A DNA stretch of 64,000 bases from Rhizobiales bacterium UBA1912 (GCA_002337455.1 DDGC01000019.1:1-64000), one strand, 5' to 3'; shown: positions 50,682-61,126, numbered from the stretch's first letter. Translations and numbers: made by a program. The notes: generated by a model from the sequence alone, not told the origin.

Positions 50682-52550
50682 CTATTCGAGCCCGATCACG
50701 CGATTGACGGCTTCCTCGTTGATCCTGATCCCGACGTCGGAGCGCAACCCTTCGACGAAATTGGCAAAGATCAGATCGGGGAAGTCCACCTGCAACGCCT
50801 CGGCAACCTGCGATGGTGTGTCCGCCGTGGCCGGCGTCACGTCGGTCACCTGGAATACAACGACATCACCATCCTGGGTCGAGACATAATTGGCATACCC
50901 CTCACCCCCCTGGAACGCCGCCTGAGCCACGTCCGGGTCGATTGCCGCACCGGCGCTGTTGCGCGAAAAGGGTGCCGAACTTTGGGGAATCTGGCCCCGC
51001 TCAGCCGCAACCGTAAACACGTCGCTGCCGCTATCGATCGCCGCAACGATATCCTCAGCAGTGCGGGTCATTTCCATGTCGGTCTGCAGATCCTGCCACG
51101 CCGCAACGACCTCGTCGCGCACCTCGTCAAGCGTCTGGTCGCGCGCCGGCTGAACCTCGGAAAGCTCAAAGAACACAGTGCGGTTCGAACCAAGACTGAT
51201 CGCCGGCGTAACCCGTGCATCGGGCGAGGCGGAAAACACCGCATCAGTGATCGTCTGGGTCGAACCTTGCGGAAGCGTAGCGATATCAGCCAGTTGCGCC
51301 CCGTCCGCCGTCAGGTCCAGATCGTAGATTTCGAGCCCATACTGCTCGGCAACGTCGGAGATCGGTTGGAACGCCGCCCGGGCTTCTTCGATTTCGTCAT
51401 AGACGTCAAACAGCATGTCCTGCGCCTTGCGCGCCGCAACAGACTGCTCGACCTGATCGCGCACGACCTCAAGGGGCTGCTGTCCGCCTTCTTCGATCGC
51501 ACTCACCCAGACAACGCGATAGCCATTGCTGCCTTCAAGCACCACATAGCCGTTCTGCTCGAGCCCGAACGCTGCCTGCGCCAGATTGGCATCGGTGATC
51601 TGGCTCTCGGCCAGCGTGCCAAGCGATGCCACCTCGGTCTGCAAACCCGCTTCGGACACGACGCTTGCAAAGCTCGCGCCGCTTTCGGCACCGTCGATGA
51701 ACGGCTGCGCCGCTTCGGCATCGGCCAGCACCAGCTGGCTGATGGCCCTACGCTCGGGCGCAACGAACTGTCCGGCAATCCGCTCATACTCGGCGGCAAT
51801 TTCCTCGTCGGTGACCTCGACGCCCTGCGCCAGTGCATCGACCGTCAGGGGCAAAAGGCTCACCGAGCGGGTTTCGACTGTGCGGAACCGGGTCTGGTTT
51901 TCAGTAAAGAACTGCTGCAACTCCTCGTCGCTCGGCTCGTCCACCACCGAAAACAGCACGGGGTTGAGTTCGACATATTCTATGGTGCGCTGGTCGCCAT
52001 CATAGGACCGCGCAATATCGAGTGCGACCTGCGGGACACTGGCGCCCTCAAAGATCGTCCCGATTTGTTCCCGCCCCGCGGCGCGGCGCTGGAGGTTGAG
52101 GTATTCGGTCTCGGTGTAGCCTGACTGGCGCAGCATGGCGACGAACTCGCTCGCATCGAAAAGGCCCAGCGCTCCAGCGAAATTGGGATCCTGCCGCACC
52201 AGCTCGGCAAGCTTGGCGTCCGAAGCGCCCAGGCCAAGATCGCGGGCGAGGATTTCGATTGACGCGTCATTGGCCAGCCGCGCGATAGCCGAATTGGGAA
52301 TGCCGAAGCTTACCGCCTGCTGCGCGCTCGGCGCCATGCCGGTCTGCGCTGCGAACTGGTTGACCTGGTTGCGATAGACCCGGTCGAAATCGCGCACCGA
52401 AATGTTCTGATCCCCGACCCGGGCCACCGTATTGGCGTTGAGGTCCAGAAAGACGCTCGGAATACCGAAACCGGCGACCGCGATGATCAAAACACCCAGG
52501 AAGACTTTGGCGACCCAGCTGCGGCCGAAATTGCGAAGATTATCGAGCAT
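50682..52550 (-). CDS. ppiD: PpiD-like periplasmic folding factor (SurA-N / parvulin family)
   Basis: 622 residues. A single N-terminal membrane helix (about residues 14-36, VAKVFLGVLIIAVAGFGIPS) anchors a periplasmic chaperone. The SurA-N type region follows (FDRVYRNQVNQFAAQTGM onward) and a degenerate parvulin domain lies around 260-360; the canonical parvulin active-site residues are not obvious. PpiD helps proteins leaving the Sec translocon. The gene is divergent from tpiA and immediately upstream of trpE. Confidence 0.85.
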   Translation of the reverse strand: MLDNLRNFGRSWVAKVFLGVLIIAVAGFGIPSVFLDLNANTVARVGDQNISVRDFDRVYRNQVNQFAAQTGMAPSAQQAVSFGIPNSAIARLANDASIEILARDLGLGASDAKLAELVRQDPNFAGALGLFDASEFVAMLRQSGYTETEYLNLQRRAAGREQIGTIFEGASVPQVALDIARSYDGDQRTIEYVELNPVLFSVVDEPSDEELQQFFTENQTRFRTVETRSVSLLPLTVDALAQGVEVTDEEIAAEYERIAGQFVAPERRAISQLVLADAEAAQPFIDGAESGASFASVVSEAGLQTEVASLGTLAESQITDANLAQAAFGLEQNGYVVLEGSNGYRVVWVSAIEEGGQQPLEVVRDQVEQSVAARKAQDMLFDVYDEIEEARAAFQPISDVAEQYGLEIYDLDLTADGAQLADIATLPQGSTQTITDAVFSASPDARVTPAISLGSNRTVFFELSEVQPARDQTLDEVRDEVVAAWQDLQTDMEMTRTAEDIVAAIDSGSDVFTVAAERGQIPQSSAPFSRNSAGAAIDPDVAQAAFQGGEGYANYVSTQDGDVVVFQVTDVTPATADTPSQVAEALQVDFPDLIFANFVEGLRSDVGIRINEEAVNRVIGLE

Positions 52551-52717
52551 TTAGTACCGATCGGTTGAAGGCGAACTCTAGCCTATTATCGTAGGGCCGC
52601 CCTATGGCATTCGAAGCGCGCGCATAATAAACAGGGTGTATCGGGCCCTGCAAGCCGCACTCAGGACGCCCGGTTAAGCCATTCTCCGTGTGCGTGCAAG
52701 GTGTTGTTGGGGTAGGG

Positions 52718-53473
52718 ATGCACGAGCGATTGCGGCCACTGATTGCCGGAAACTGGAAGATGAACGGAACCGGCGCAGCGCTCGAGCAGATCGCCCGGCT
52801 CAGTACTCTCCTGCAGGAAGCCGGCAATATCGATAGTGAGGTGCTCCTATGCCCTCCCGCCACACTGGTTTATCGGGCTGCGCAGGCAGCGGTGGGTAGC
52901 CCGATCCGCATCGGCGGCCAAGACTGCCACGCAAACCCCAGCGGCGCCCATACGGGCGACGTCAGCGCGTCCATGCTGCTCGATGCCGGTGCCTCTCACG
53001 TTATCGTGGGCCATTCCGAACGCCGGGCCGATCATGGCGAGACCAGCGAAGCTGTGCGGGCAAAAGCCCAGGCTGCGCTTGCTGCCGGTCTCATCCCGAT
53101 CATTTGCGTCGGCGAAACCGAGGCCGAGCGCGTCGGCGGTATCGCGAATCAGGTGGTTGGCGAACAGGTCGCGTTTTCACTGCCGGACAGTTTTGGCGAA
53201 ACACCTATTGTCATCGCCTATGAGCCGGTTTGGGCCATCGGTACCGGGCGCACACCGACAATCGACGATATCGCCACGATGCACGCCCATATGCGCGCGT
53301 TGCTGGCCGCGCGATACGGCAAGGCGGGCGAAACGGCTCTGTTGCTTTACGGCGGCTCGGTAAAACCTTCCAACGCCGAGGAAATCCTGCGTACGCCCAA
53401 CGTAAACGGTGCCCTGGTCGGCGGCGCCAGCCTGCTCGCCAACGACTTCTTTTCCATCATTGTCGCCGCCTGA
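52718..53473 (+). CDS. tpiA: Triosephosphate isomerase
   Basis: Interconverts dihydroxyacetone phosphate and glyceraldehyde 3-phosphate. 251 residues from the ATG giving MHERLRPLIAGNWKMNG; a GTG ten codons upstream is open but less likely. Active-site lysine in GNWKMNG, histidine in VIVGHSERR, glutamate in AYEPVWAIGTG, and the phosphate loop LLYGGSVKPSN. Confidence 0.97.
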   Translation: MHERLRPLIAGNWKMNGTGAALEQIARLSTLLQEAGNIDSEVLLCPPATLVYRAAQAAVGSPIRIGGQDCHANPSGAHTGDVSASMLLDAGASHVIVGHSERRADHGETSEAVRAKAQAALAAGLIPIICVGETEAERVGGIANQVVGEQVAFSLPDSFGETPIVIAYEPVWAIGTGRTPTIDDIATMHAHMRALLAARYGKAGETALLLYGGSVKPSNAEEILRTPNVNGALVGGASLLANDFFSIIVAA

Positions 53474-53511
53474 AATCTGAACGGGAAACACTCGCTCCGG
53501 AGGGCTGGCCA

Positions 53512-53598
53512 ATGCCGATCTTTGCGTGTAGAACGCCCGCCAACGCGATGCCTGTGCAGAGCCTTGCTTCCCGGCCAGACGGTCGGGGCAGGGCTTGA
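53512..53598 (+). CDS. Possible 28-residue leader peptide, tpiA-secG gap
   Basis: GGAGG at 53499-53503 lies eight bases before an ATG opening 28 codons (MPIFACRTPANAMPVQSLAS onward). The stop lies within the 5' arm of the hairpin at 53587-53614. The composition is not distinctive; it could be chance. Confidence 0.2.
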   Translation: MPIFACRTPANAMPVQSLASRPDGRGRA

Positions 53599-53614
53599 GC
53601 CGTTAAGCCCTGCC
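53587..53614 (+). terminator. Hairpin after tpiA, possible terminator
   Basis: GGCAGGGCTT-N8-AAGCCCTGCC, a perfect 10-bp stem 114 bases after the tpiA stop, without a T-run. Confidence 0.45.
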
Positions 53615-53717
53615 GGGCAAGAACGAACCACATGCATCTACCAGATATTGCGTTTCCGGGGATCGCTTCCCATATGTCCCGGCTTGAGCGCGAGAGCATT
53701 GAAGGACGAACCGTTAA

Positions 53718-54248
53718 ATGGCCACAGTACTCATTGTCGCCTATCTGTTGATCGTGATCGCCATGATCGTGGTGATCCTGCTCCAGCGCTCCGAAGGCGG
53801 CGGCCTTGGGATGGGCGGAAGTGGCGGCGGGAACTTCATGTCCTCGCGTGGCTCGGCCAACCTGCTTACCCGCACCACGGCGATTTTGGGCACGCTGTTC
53901 ATGGTCACGGCGATCGGCCTCACCATCATCAGCCAGACAGATCGCAGCTCCACCTCGATCCTCGATCAGGCCGCGCAGAATGCCGATGGCACCCCAGCGA
54001 CGGTTCTTGATGCTCTGGATGCGCTGGGCACCGAGAACGACGATCTGGCCGTTCCGTCGCAGCCCGCCGCGACCAATGACGATCTTGTCGTGCCGGCGGT
54101 ACCCGAAGAAACCGCTCCGGCGGCTGCCGAAGAGACCGCTCCGGCCGAACAGTCGGAAGTGATCGATCCCGGTGCGTCGATGATGTCGACCATGCCGGAG
54201 GAACCCGCCGCCGAAGAGGCACCGGCGGAGGAAACGGCGCCCAACTAG
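53718..54248 (+). CDS. secG: Preprotein translocase subunit SecG, long-tailed
   Basis: Small subunit of the SecYEG channel. 176 residues. Two membrane helices (VLIVAYLLIVIAMIVVILL and AILGTLFMVTAIGLTIISQ) flank the conserved QRSEGGGLGMGGSGGGNFMSSRG, split here by motif only. From about residue 80 an acidic Ala/Glu/Pro tail of nearly 100 residues follows with repeated EETAPA, more than twice the length of the tail in E. coli SecG (110 residues total). Confidence 0.92.
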   Translation: MATVLIVAYLLIVIAMIVVILLQRSEGGGLGMGGSGGGNFMSSRGSANLLTRTTAILGTLFMVTAIGLTIISQTDRSSTSILDQAAQNADGTPATVLDALDALGTENDDLAVPSQPAATNDDLVVPAVPEETAPAAAEETAPAEQSEVIDPGASMMSTMPEEPAAEEAPAEETAPN

Positions 54249-54274
54249 AGGCGCCGGAATAGGGTACGAAGAAC

Positions 54275-54301
54275 GGGGATGGAGACATCCCCTTCTTTTT
54301 T
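54275..54301 (+). terminator. Intrinsic terminator of secG
   Basis: GGGGATG-GAGA-CATCCCC followed by TTCTTTTTT, a 7-bp stem with tetraloop, 27 bases after the secG stop. Confidence 0.85.
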
Positions 54302-54361
54302 GTGGGGGCGCGATCATTTTCGCGCTTCGAATCGAACGCGGCTTATGTAAGGTAAAGTTCC

Positions 54362-55987
54362 ATGGCTCGGTACGTTTTTATCACCGGTGGCGTGGTCTCC
54401 TCGCTCGGAAAAGGTCTTGCTTCGGCGGCACTGGGTGCCGTGCTGCAGGCGCGTGGGTACAAGGTTCGGCTGCGCAAGCTCGATCCTTATCTCAATGTCG
54501 ACCCCGGCACGATGTCGCCCTATCAGCACGGCGAAGTGTTCGTGACCGACGACGGCGCGGAAACCGATCTCGATCTGGGCCATTACGAGCGCTTTACCGG
54601 CCGCTCGGCTAACCAGCAGGACAACGTGACGACGGGCCGGATCTATTCCGACATCCTGGCCAAGGAACGCCGCGGCGATTATCTCGGGGCCACGGTTCAG
54701 GTGATCCCGCACGTCACCGACGAGATCAAATCCTTCGTCACGTCCGATAATGACGATTTCGATTTCGTGCTTTGCGAAATCGGCGGAACGGTCGGCGATA
54801 TCGAAGCCATGCCGTTCCTCGAAGCCATCCGTCAGCTTGGCAATGAACTGCCGCGCGGCGATGCGGTCTTCGTGCATCTGACCCTGATGCCGTTCATTCC
54901 CAGCGCGGGCGAACTCAAGACCAAGCCGACCCAGCACTCGGTCAAGGAACTGCGCTCGATCGGCATTCAGCCCGACATTCTGCTGATCCGCTGCGACCGT
55001 CCTATACCGGAAGGCGAAAAGCGCAAGCTTTCCCTGTTCTGTAACGTGCGTCCTTCGGCCGTCATTCAGGCGCTCGATGTCGCCTCCATCTACGACGTGC
55101 CGATCGCCTATCACGAAGAAGGGCTGGATGACGAAGTTCTTGCGGCGTTCGGCATAAAAGACGCACCAGTGCCCCAGCTTGACGGCTGGCGCGAAATTTC
55201 ACGCCGCGTCCACAATCCCGAAGGCACCGTCAACATTGCCATCGTCGGCAAGTACACCGGCCTCAAGGATGCCTATAAGTCGCTGTCCGAGGCCCTGGCG
55301 CATGGCGGCATCGCCAACAACGTCAAGGTCAACCTCGAATGGATCGACTCCGAGGTGTTCGAGCGCGACGACCCGGCGCCCTACCTCGAAGGCATTCACG
55401 GCATTCTCGTGCCCGGCGGCTTTGGTGAACGCGGTTCGGAAGGCAAGATCAACGCGGCGCGGTTTGCCCGTATCCGCGACGTGCCCTATTTCGGAATTTG
55501 CTTCGGCATGCAGATGGCGTGCATCGAGGCCGCCCGCAACACCGCCCACCTTCCAAAAGCCTCCTCGACCGAGTTCGGGCCGACCAGGGAAGCTGTTGTT
55601 GGCCTGATGACCGAATGGGTCAAGGACAATGAAAAGCGCGAAGGTTCGGACAAGGATCTGGGCGGCACCATGCGGCTGGGCGCCTATCCCGCGCAGTTGG
55701 TTCGCGGCAGCCGGGTGGCCGATATCTACGGCACCAACCGGATTTCCGAGCGCCACAGGCACCGCTACGAAGTGAACATGACCTATCGCAAGGTGCTAGA
55801 GGCCAACGGCCTCCTGTTCTCGGGTCTTTCGCCTGATGGGACATTGCCCGAGATTGTCGAGCGCACCGACCACCCCTGGTTCATCGGCGTGCAATACCAT
55901 CCCGAGCTCAAATCCCGCCCGTTCGAGCCACACCCCTTGTTCCGCTCGTTCATCGCCGCCGCGGTCGAACAGAGCCGTCTGGTTTAG
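54362..55987 (+). CDS. pyrG: CTP synthase
   Basis: Aminates UTP to CTP using glutamine. 541 residues. Synthetase domain at about 1-270, starting with FITGGVVSSLGKGLASAALG and the LDPYLNVDPGTMSPYQHGEV site; glutaminase domain with the nucleophile cysteine in YFGICFGMQMAC and histidine-glutamate in QYHPELKSRPFEPHPLF. It ends 16 bases before the DUF4169 gene. Confidence 0.97.
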   Translation: MARYVFITGGVVSSLGKGLASAALGAVLQARGYKVRLRKLDPYLNVDPGTMSPYQHGEVFVTDDGAETDLDLGHYERFTGRSANQQDNVTTGRIYSDILAKERRGDYLGATVQVIPHVTDEIKSFVTSDNDDFDFVLCEIGGTVGDIEAMPFLEAIRQLGNELPRGDAVFVHLTLMPFIPSAGELKTKPTQHSVKELRSIGIQPDILLIRCDRPIPEGEKRKLSLFCNVRPSAVIQALDVASIYDVPIAYHEEGLDDEVLAAFGIKDAPVPQLDGWREISRRVHNPEGTVNIAIVGKYTGLKDAYKSLSEALAHGGIANNVKVNLEWIDSEVFERDDPAPYLEGIHGILVPGGFGERGSEGKINAARFARIRDVPYFGICFGMQMACIEAARNTAHLPKASSTEFGPTREAVVGLMTEWVKDNEKREGSDKDLGGTMRLGAYPAQLVRGSRVADIYGTNRISERHRHRYEVNMTYRKVLEANGLLFSGLSPDGTLPEIVERTDHPWFIGVQYHPELKSRPFEPHPLFRSFIAAAVEQSRLV

Positions 55988-56003
55988 GGCAGGGGAGCCG
56001 GGC

Positions 56004-56192
56004 ATGGCCGAGATCGTCAATCTCCGTCAGGCCCGCAAGAACAGGCTGCGCGCCGAAAAAGAGCGCGCAGCCGACACCAATCGCGCCAAATTCGGCCGCA
56101 CCAAAGCCGAGCGCGAAATGTCTGAAAAACAGGCGGAACTCGACGCGAAGCGTCTCGATTTTCACAAACGTCTATCTGACGACGAAGAGTAG
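56004..56192 (+). CDS. Small charged DUF4169-type protein
   Basis: 62 residues, start preceded by AGGGGAG. The sequence begins MAEIVNLRQARKNRLRAEKE and is nearly all charged helix (Arg, Lys, Glu), as in the DUF4169 family of alphaproteobacteria. No membrane segment or signal peptide. It follows pyrG by 16 bases and probably shares its transcript. Function unknown. Confidence 0.8.
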   Translation: MAEIVNLRQARKNRLRAEKERAADTNRAKFGRTKAEREMSEKQAELDAKRLDFHKRLSDDEE

Positions 56193-56258
56193 GAACCCGA
56201 TCGGTTTGGGGGCGTTGTTTACGCGCATAATAAAAGACCCCAAAAACGGAGGTTGCTC

Positions 56259-56624
56259 ATGCCTACTGCATCCGGACACACTACCGCCATTCGCGCGACG
56301 CGCGCTGTCGGCACCGATGTCTATAATCTCGATGGCAAAAAGATCGGCAAGGTCGAGGACATCGTTCTCGACAAGACCGACAATTCCATCATGTTCGCCG
56401 TCGTCGGCTTTGGCGGTTTCCTTGGAATGGGCGAGAAATACCACGCGCTTCCCTGGGCAACGCTCGATTATGACCAGGATCAGGAGGGCTATGTGGTGCC
56501 CTTCACCCGTGACGAGCTTGAAGCCGGACCTGCCGATACCATCACCGAATTGACCAAGGATGACGGGCTGCATGCCCGCCAGGAAGCTTATTCCTATTAC
56601 AAGGTCGATCCATACTGGCATTAG
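56259..56624 (+). CDS. PRC-barrel domain protein
   Basis: 121 residues from the ATG with GGAGG six bases upstream (56248-56252). One PRC-barrel at about 10-90: GTDVYNLDGKKIGKVEDIVLDK, FAVVGFGGFLGMGEKYHALPW. PRC-barrel proteins range from photosynthetic reaction-centre H subunit to RimM; stand-alone short ones in alphaproteobacteria are of unknown role, often linked to stress. It is followed by a terminator. Confidence 0.88.
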   Translation: MPTASGHTTAIRATRAVGTDVYNLDGKKIGKVEDIVLDKTDNSIMFAVVGFGGFLGMGEKYHALPWATLDYDQDQEGYVVPFTRDELEAGPADTITELTKDDGLHARQEAYSYYKVDPYWH

Positions 56625-56650
56625 CGGGCGCCAATATAAGCGCATATCTA

Positions 56651-56688
56651 TACGGTCCGGTGCTCCGTCATCGGGCCGTATTATTTTT
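56651..56688 (+). terminator. Intrinsic terminator after the PRC-barrel gene
   Basis: TACGGTCCG-N12-CGGGCCGTA (9-bp stem with one wobble pair) followed by TTATTTTT. Confidence 0.75.
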
Positions 56689-56769
56689 GCGCCAAGCCCT
56701 TCCTAAGCCGGGCCGCCTTTATTAGAAGGGCTGCAACCGGGTTTACCCATGAAAACGAAGGGCGCATCT

Positions 56770-58047
<1,278 letters not shown>

Positions 58048-58054
58048 TAGAGCA

Positions 58055-58079
58055 GGGGCGCTTCGGCGCCCCTTATTTT
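58055..58079 (+). terminator. Intrinsic terminator of eno
   Basis: GGGGCGC-TTCG-GCGCCCC (UUCG tetraloop) then TTATTTT, eight bases after the eno stop. Confidence 0.85.
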
Positions 58080-58185
58080 GCGGCCGATGACCCTGCAATC
58101 AGGACGGTCGCCTTGATCGGAAACCAGTCCTTAAGCATGGCCATGCGATAAGCGGGCTTCCAGTTCCTGCGTATCGTCAGTTCCC

Positions 58186-58506
58186 ATGCCAACCCGCGTC
58201 AAACGTCCTTCGATACTCGTCAAGCTCGGCATTACCGTGGGCTTGCTCGCGTTCCAGGGGTACCTCGGCTATCATGTCGTGACCGGGACGTTCGGCATCG
58301 AAAGCCAGCGGGAGATGCTGGAAGAGATCAAGGTTCTTGAGGCCCGCAGGGCGGCCCTGGAAACCGAAATCGAATCCTATGAGCATCGCATAGCGCTGTT
58401 CGACCCCCGGCAGCTCGATCCGGATATCCTGACCGAGCGGGCCCGCGCGCTCCTTGGGCTGGTCCATCCCGATGACATCATCATCGTCCCTGATGAACGC
58501 AGTTAA
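58186..58506 (+). CDS. ftsB: Septum formation initiator family protein (FtsB/DivIC-like)
   Basis: 106 residues: one N-terminal membrane helix (about 12-34) then a coiled coil (SQREMLEEIKVLEARRAALE, continuing) and a short tail with LDPDILTERARALLGLVHPDD, the family C-terminal pattern. FtsB bridges FtsL and FtsQ at the division septum. Its position between eno and pdhA is the usual alphaproteobacterial one. The stop codon is part of the first TTAATCG motif of the pdhA upstream cluster. Confidence 0.88.
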   Translation: MPTRVKRPSILVKLGITVGLLAFQGYLGYHVVTGTFGIESQREMLEEIKVLEARRAALETEIESYEHRIALFDPRQLDPDILTERARALLGLVHPDDIIIVPDERS

Positions 58507-58563
58507 TCGCTTTCCGATTAATTTCAACAATTAACGGAAAATCGATTAATCGCATTTAATCGC
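58503..58563. promoter_or_regulatory. Cluster of five TTAATCG motifs upstream of pdhA
   Basis: TTAATCG occurs on the plus strand at 58503, 58546 and 58556 (each followed by C, giving TTAATCGC) and on the minus strand (as CGATTAA) at 58515 and 58543. The last overlaps 58546 to form the palindrome CGATTAATCG (58543-58552). The stretch is AT-rich in a GC-rich genome and lies 150-210 bases before pdhA. Confidence 0.5.
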
Positions 58564-58710
58564 AATATATCAATATGATATGACCTAAAGCGGCCCGATT
58601 GGGACGCTTTGTGGCTGGCGTCCTTCGGTCTATTGTGCATCAATGCATCCGCATCCCGTCCAGCCCGAAAAGGGCGGCGGCAGCGATTACGTTCTTTCCG
58701 GAGATATCGC

Positions 58711-59718
58711 ATGGCGCGTAAAGCGACGGCCGCCAAGGCCAAATCCAACTCCCCCGAATTCACCAAGGACGAAGAACTCCACGCTTTCCGCGAAATGCTG
58801 CTCATCCGGCGCTTTGAAGAAAAAGCCGGCCAGATGTACGGCATGGGCCTGATCGGCGGGTTCTGTCACCTCTATATCGGCCAGGAAGCCGTCGTCACCG
58901 GCATCACCATGGCCTCGAAAAAGGGTGAGGACGCCCAGATTACCGGCTACCGCGACCACGGCCACATGCTGGTCATGGGGTTGGACCCCAAAGGCGTCAT
59001 GGCCGAATTGACCGGCCGCAAGGGCGGGCTGTCCAAGGGCAAGGGCGGCTCGATGCACATGTTCTCCAACGAGCACCGCTTCTACGGCGGCAACGGCATC
59101 GTGGGCGCGCAGGCATCGTTGGGCACCGGGCTGGCCTTCGCCTCGAAATATCGCGGCGACGGATCGGTTTCGATCACCTATTTCGGCGACGGTGCCGCCA
59201 ATCAGGGCCAAGTCTATGAGAGCTTTAACATGGCCAAGCTTTGGAAGCTGCCCGTTGTTTATGTGATCGAGAACAACAAATACGCAATGGGCACATCGAT
59301 CGAGCGCTCGGCCTCGACCACCGATCTCTCCCAGCGCGGTGTCTCCTTCGGCATCGAGGGTGAGCAGGTCGACGGCATGGACGTACGCATGGTCAAAGAT
59401 GCTGCTGAACGGGCCATCGAGCATGCACGCTCGGGCAAGGGACCTTACATCCTCGAAATGCTGACCTATCGCTACCGCGGCCACTCCATGTCCGATCCGG
59501 CCAAGTACCGGTCCAAGGACGAAGTGACCACCATGCGGTCCGAGCGCGACCCGATCGAGCAGGTCAGGAAGCGGATCATCGAGCAGAAGTTTGCCAGCGA
59601 GGACGAGCTCAAGGACATCGAGAAGGACATTCGCGCCATCGTCACCGAAGCAGCGGATTTTGCCACCAACGATCCCGAGCCCGATACGTCCGAGCTCTAT
59701 ACCGACATCACAGTATAA
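58711..59718 (+). CDS. pdhA: Pyruvate dehydrogenase E1 component, alpha subunit
   Basis: Thiamine-diphosphate-dependent decarboxylation of pyruvate, with PdhB. 335 residues from the ATG with CCGGAGA upstream; the longer open frame begins in noncoding sequence. Thiamine motif GDGAANQGQVYESFNMAKLW through VIENN; phosphorylation-loop region YRYRGHSMSDPAKYR conserved. First gene of the operon pdhA-pdhB-DUF5076-pdhC-SGNH-lpdA. Confidence 0.97.
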   Translation: MARKATAAKAKSNSPEFTKDEELHAFREMLLIRRFEEKAGQMYGMGLIGGFCHLYIGQEAVVTGITMASKKGEDAQITGYRDHGHMLVMGLDPKGVMAELTGRKGGLSKGKGGSMHMFSNEHRFYGGNGIVGAQASLGTGLAFASKYRGDGSVSITYFGDGAANQGQVYESFNMAKLWKLPVVYVIENNKYAMGTSIERSASTTDLSQRGVSFGIEGEQVDGMDVRMVKDAAERAIEHARSGKGPYILEMLTYRYRGHSMSDPAKYRSKDEVTTMRSERDPIEQVRKRIIEQKFASEDELKDIEKDIRAIVTEAADFATNDPEPDTSELYTDITV

Positions 59719-59742
59719 GCGCCGGCACGGAGACCTCACGAT

Positions 59743-61122
59743 ATGCCAACCGATATTCTTATGCCCGCGCTCTCGCCCACCATGGAAGAGGGCACCCTTT
59801 CCAAATGGGTCGTCAAGGAAGGCGACAAGGTAGGCCCTGGCGATGTCCTGGCCGAGATCGAAACGGACAAGGCCACGATGGAAGTCGAGGCCGTCGATGA
59901 AGGCGTGATCGGCAAGATCTTTGTCGCCGAAGGTACCGAAGGCGTGAAGGTCAACACCCCGATCGCCGCTCTGCTCGGCGAGGGCGAAAGCGCCTCGGAT
60001 GTGTCCGCGCCCTCCGAAAAGCCCGGTCCCGATACTGAGGTGGCCGAAAAATCCGAGCCGACAACAAAGGCCAAAGACGCGCCGGCCGCTCCGCAGTTCA
60101 AGCCGCAGGACGATCCCGATATCCCCGATGATGTCGAGATGGTGACAATCACCGTTCGCGAAGCCCTGCGCGACGCCATGGCCGAGGAAATGCGCGCCGA
60201 CAAGGACGTCTTCGTCATGGGCGAGGAAGTGGCGGAATATCAGGGTGCCTATAAGGTAACCCAAGGCCTGCTGCAGGAATTCGGCGCCGAGCGCGTCATC
60301 GATACCCCGATCACAGAGCACGGCTTTGCCGGTCTGGGTGTCGGCGCGGCGTTTGCGGGCCTCAAACCCATCGTCGAGTTCATGACCTGGAATTTCGGCA
60401 TGCAGGCCATCGACCAGATCATCAACTCCGCCGCCAAGCAGCTTTATATGTCGGGCGGGCAGGTGACTGCCCCCATGGTGTTCCGCGGCCCCAATGGTGT
60501 GGCTTCGCGTGTTGGCGCGCAGCACAGCCAGGATTATTCGGCCTGGTACAGCCATGTGCCAGGGCTGATGGTTATCGCGCCTTATACGGCCGCCGATGCC
60601 AAGGGGCTCCTCAAGGCTGCGATCCGGTCGCCCAACCCGGTCGTCTTCCTCGAAAACGAACTTCTCTACGGCACCACGGGCGAAGTGCCAAAGATGGACG
60701 ATTTCGTCCTGCCCATCGGCAAGGCGCGCATTGCGCGTGAAGGCAAGGACGTGACCATCGTCTCGTTCTCCATGGGCATGCGCTACGCCACCCAGGCGAC
60801 CGAGAAGCTGGTTGCTGCCGGCGTCGATGTCGAACTGATCGACCTGCGCACCCTGCGCCCGCTTGATATCGATACGGTCATCGAATCGGTAAAAAAGACC
60901 GGACGCATCGTCACGGTCGAAGAAGGCTGGCCGCAGGGCGGCATCGGCTCGGAAATCTCCGCACGCCTCATGGAACGCGCCTTTGATTACCTCGATGCCC
61001 CCGTCACCCGCGTGACCGGCAAGGACGTTCCCATGCCCTATGCCGCCAACCTCGAAAAGCTGGCTCTGCCCAGCGTTGACGAGGTGATCGCCGCAGTCAA
61101 CGCCGTGACGTACCGGAGCTAG
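59743..61122 (+). CDS. pdhB: Pyruvate dehydrogenase E1 component, beta subunit with lipoyl domain
   Basis: 459 residues. An N-terminal lipoyl domain (1-78) has its lipoylated lysine at K43 in ETDKATMEVEAV, then an Ala/Pro/Glu linker and the E1-beta domain from about 128 (VTITVREALRDAMAEEM, GVGAAFAGLKPIVEFMTW). A lipoyl domain on E1-beta is known from Zymomonas and Sinorhizobium and marks the alphaproteobacterial complex. The lipoyl domain is close in sequence to that of PdhC. Confidence 0.97.
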   Translation: MPTDILMPALSPTMEEGTLSKWVVKEGDKVGPGDVLAEIETDKATMEVEAVDEGVIGKIFVAEGTEGVKVNTPIAALLGEGESASDVSAPSEKPGPDTEVAEKSEPTTKAKDAPAAPQFKPQDDPDIPDDVEMVTITVREALRDAMAEEMRADKDVFVMGEEVAEYQGAYKVTQGLLQEFGAERVIDTPITEHGFAGLGVGAAFAGLKPIVEFMTWNFGMQAIDQIINSAAKQLYMSGGQVTAPMVFRGPNGVASRVGAQHSQDYSAWYSHVPGLMVIAPYTAADAKGLLKAAIRSPNPVVFLENELLYGTTGEVPKMDDFVLPIGKARIAREGKDVTIVSFSMGMRYATQATEKLVAAGVDVELIDLRTLRPLDIDTVIESVKKTGRIVTVEEGWPQGGIGSEISARLMERAFDYLDAPVTRVTGKDVPMPYAANLEKLALPSVDEVIAAVNAVTYRS

Positions 61123-61126
61123 AGCC

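Noticed and set aside
50673..52124. 483-codon plus-strand frame opposite the ppiD-like gene
   Set aside because: Antisense to a gene with clear membrane anchor and chaperone domain; product is Arg/His-rich and unlike any family.
58520..58550. CtrA boxes (TTAA-N7-TTAA) upstream of pdhA
   Set aside because: TTAA pairs are spaced 9, 11 and 6 bases here, never 7.
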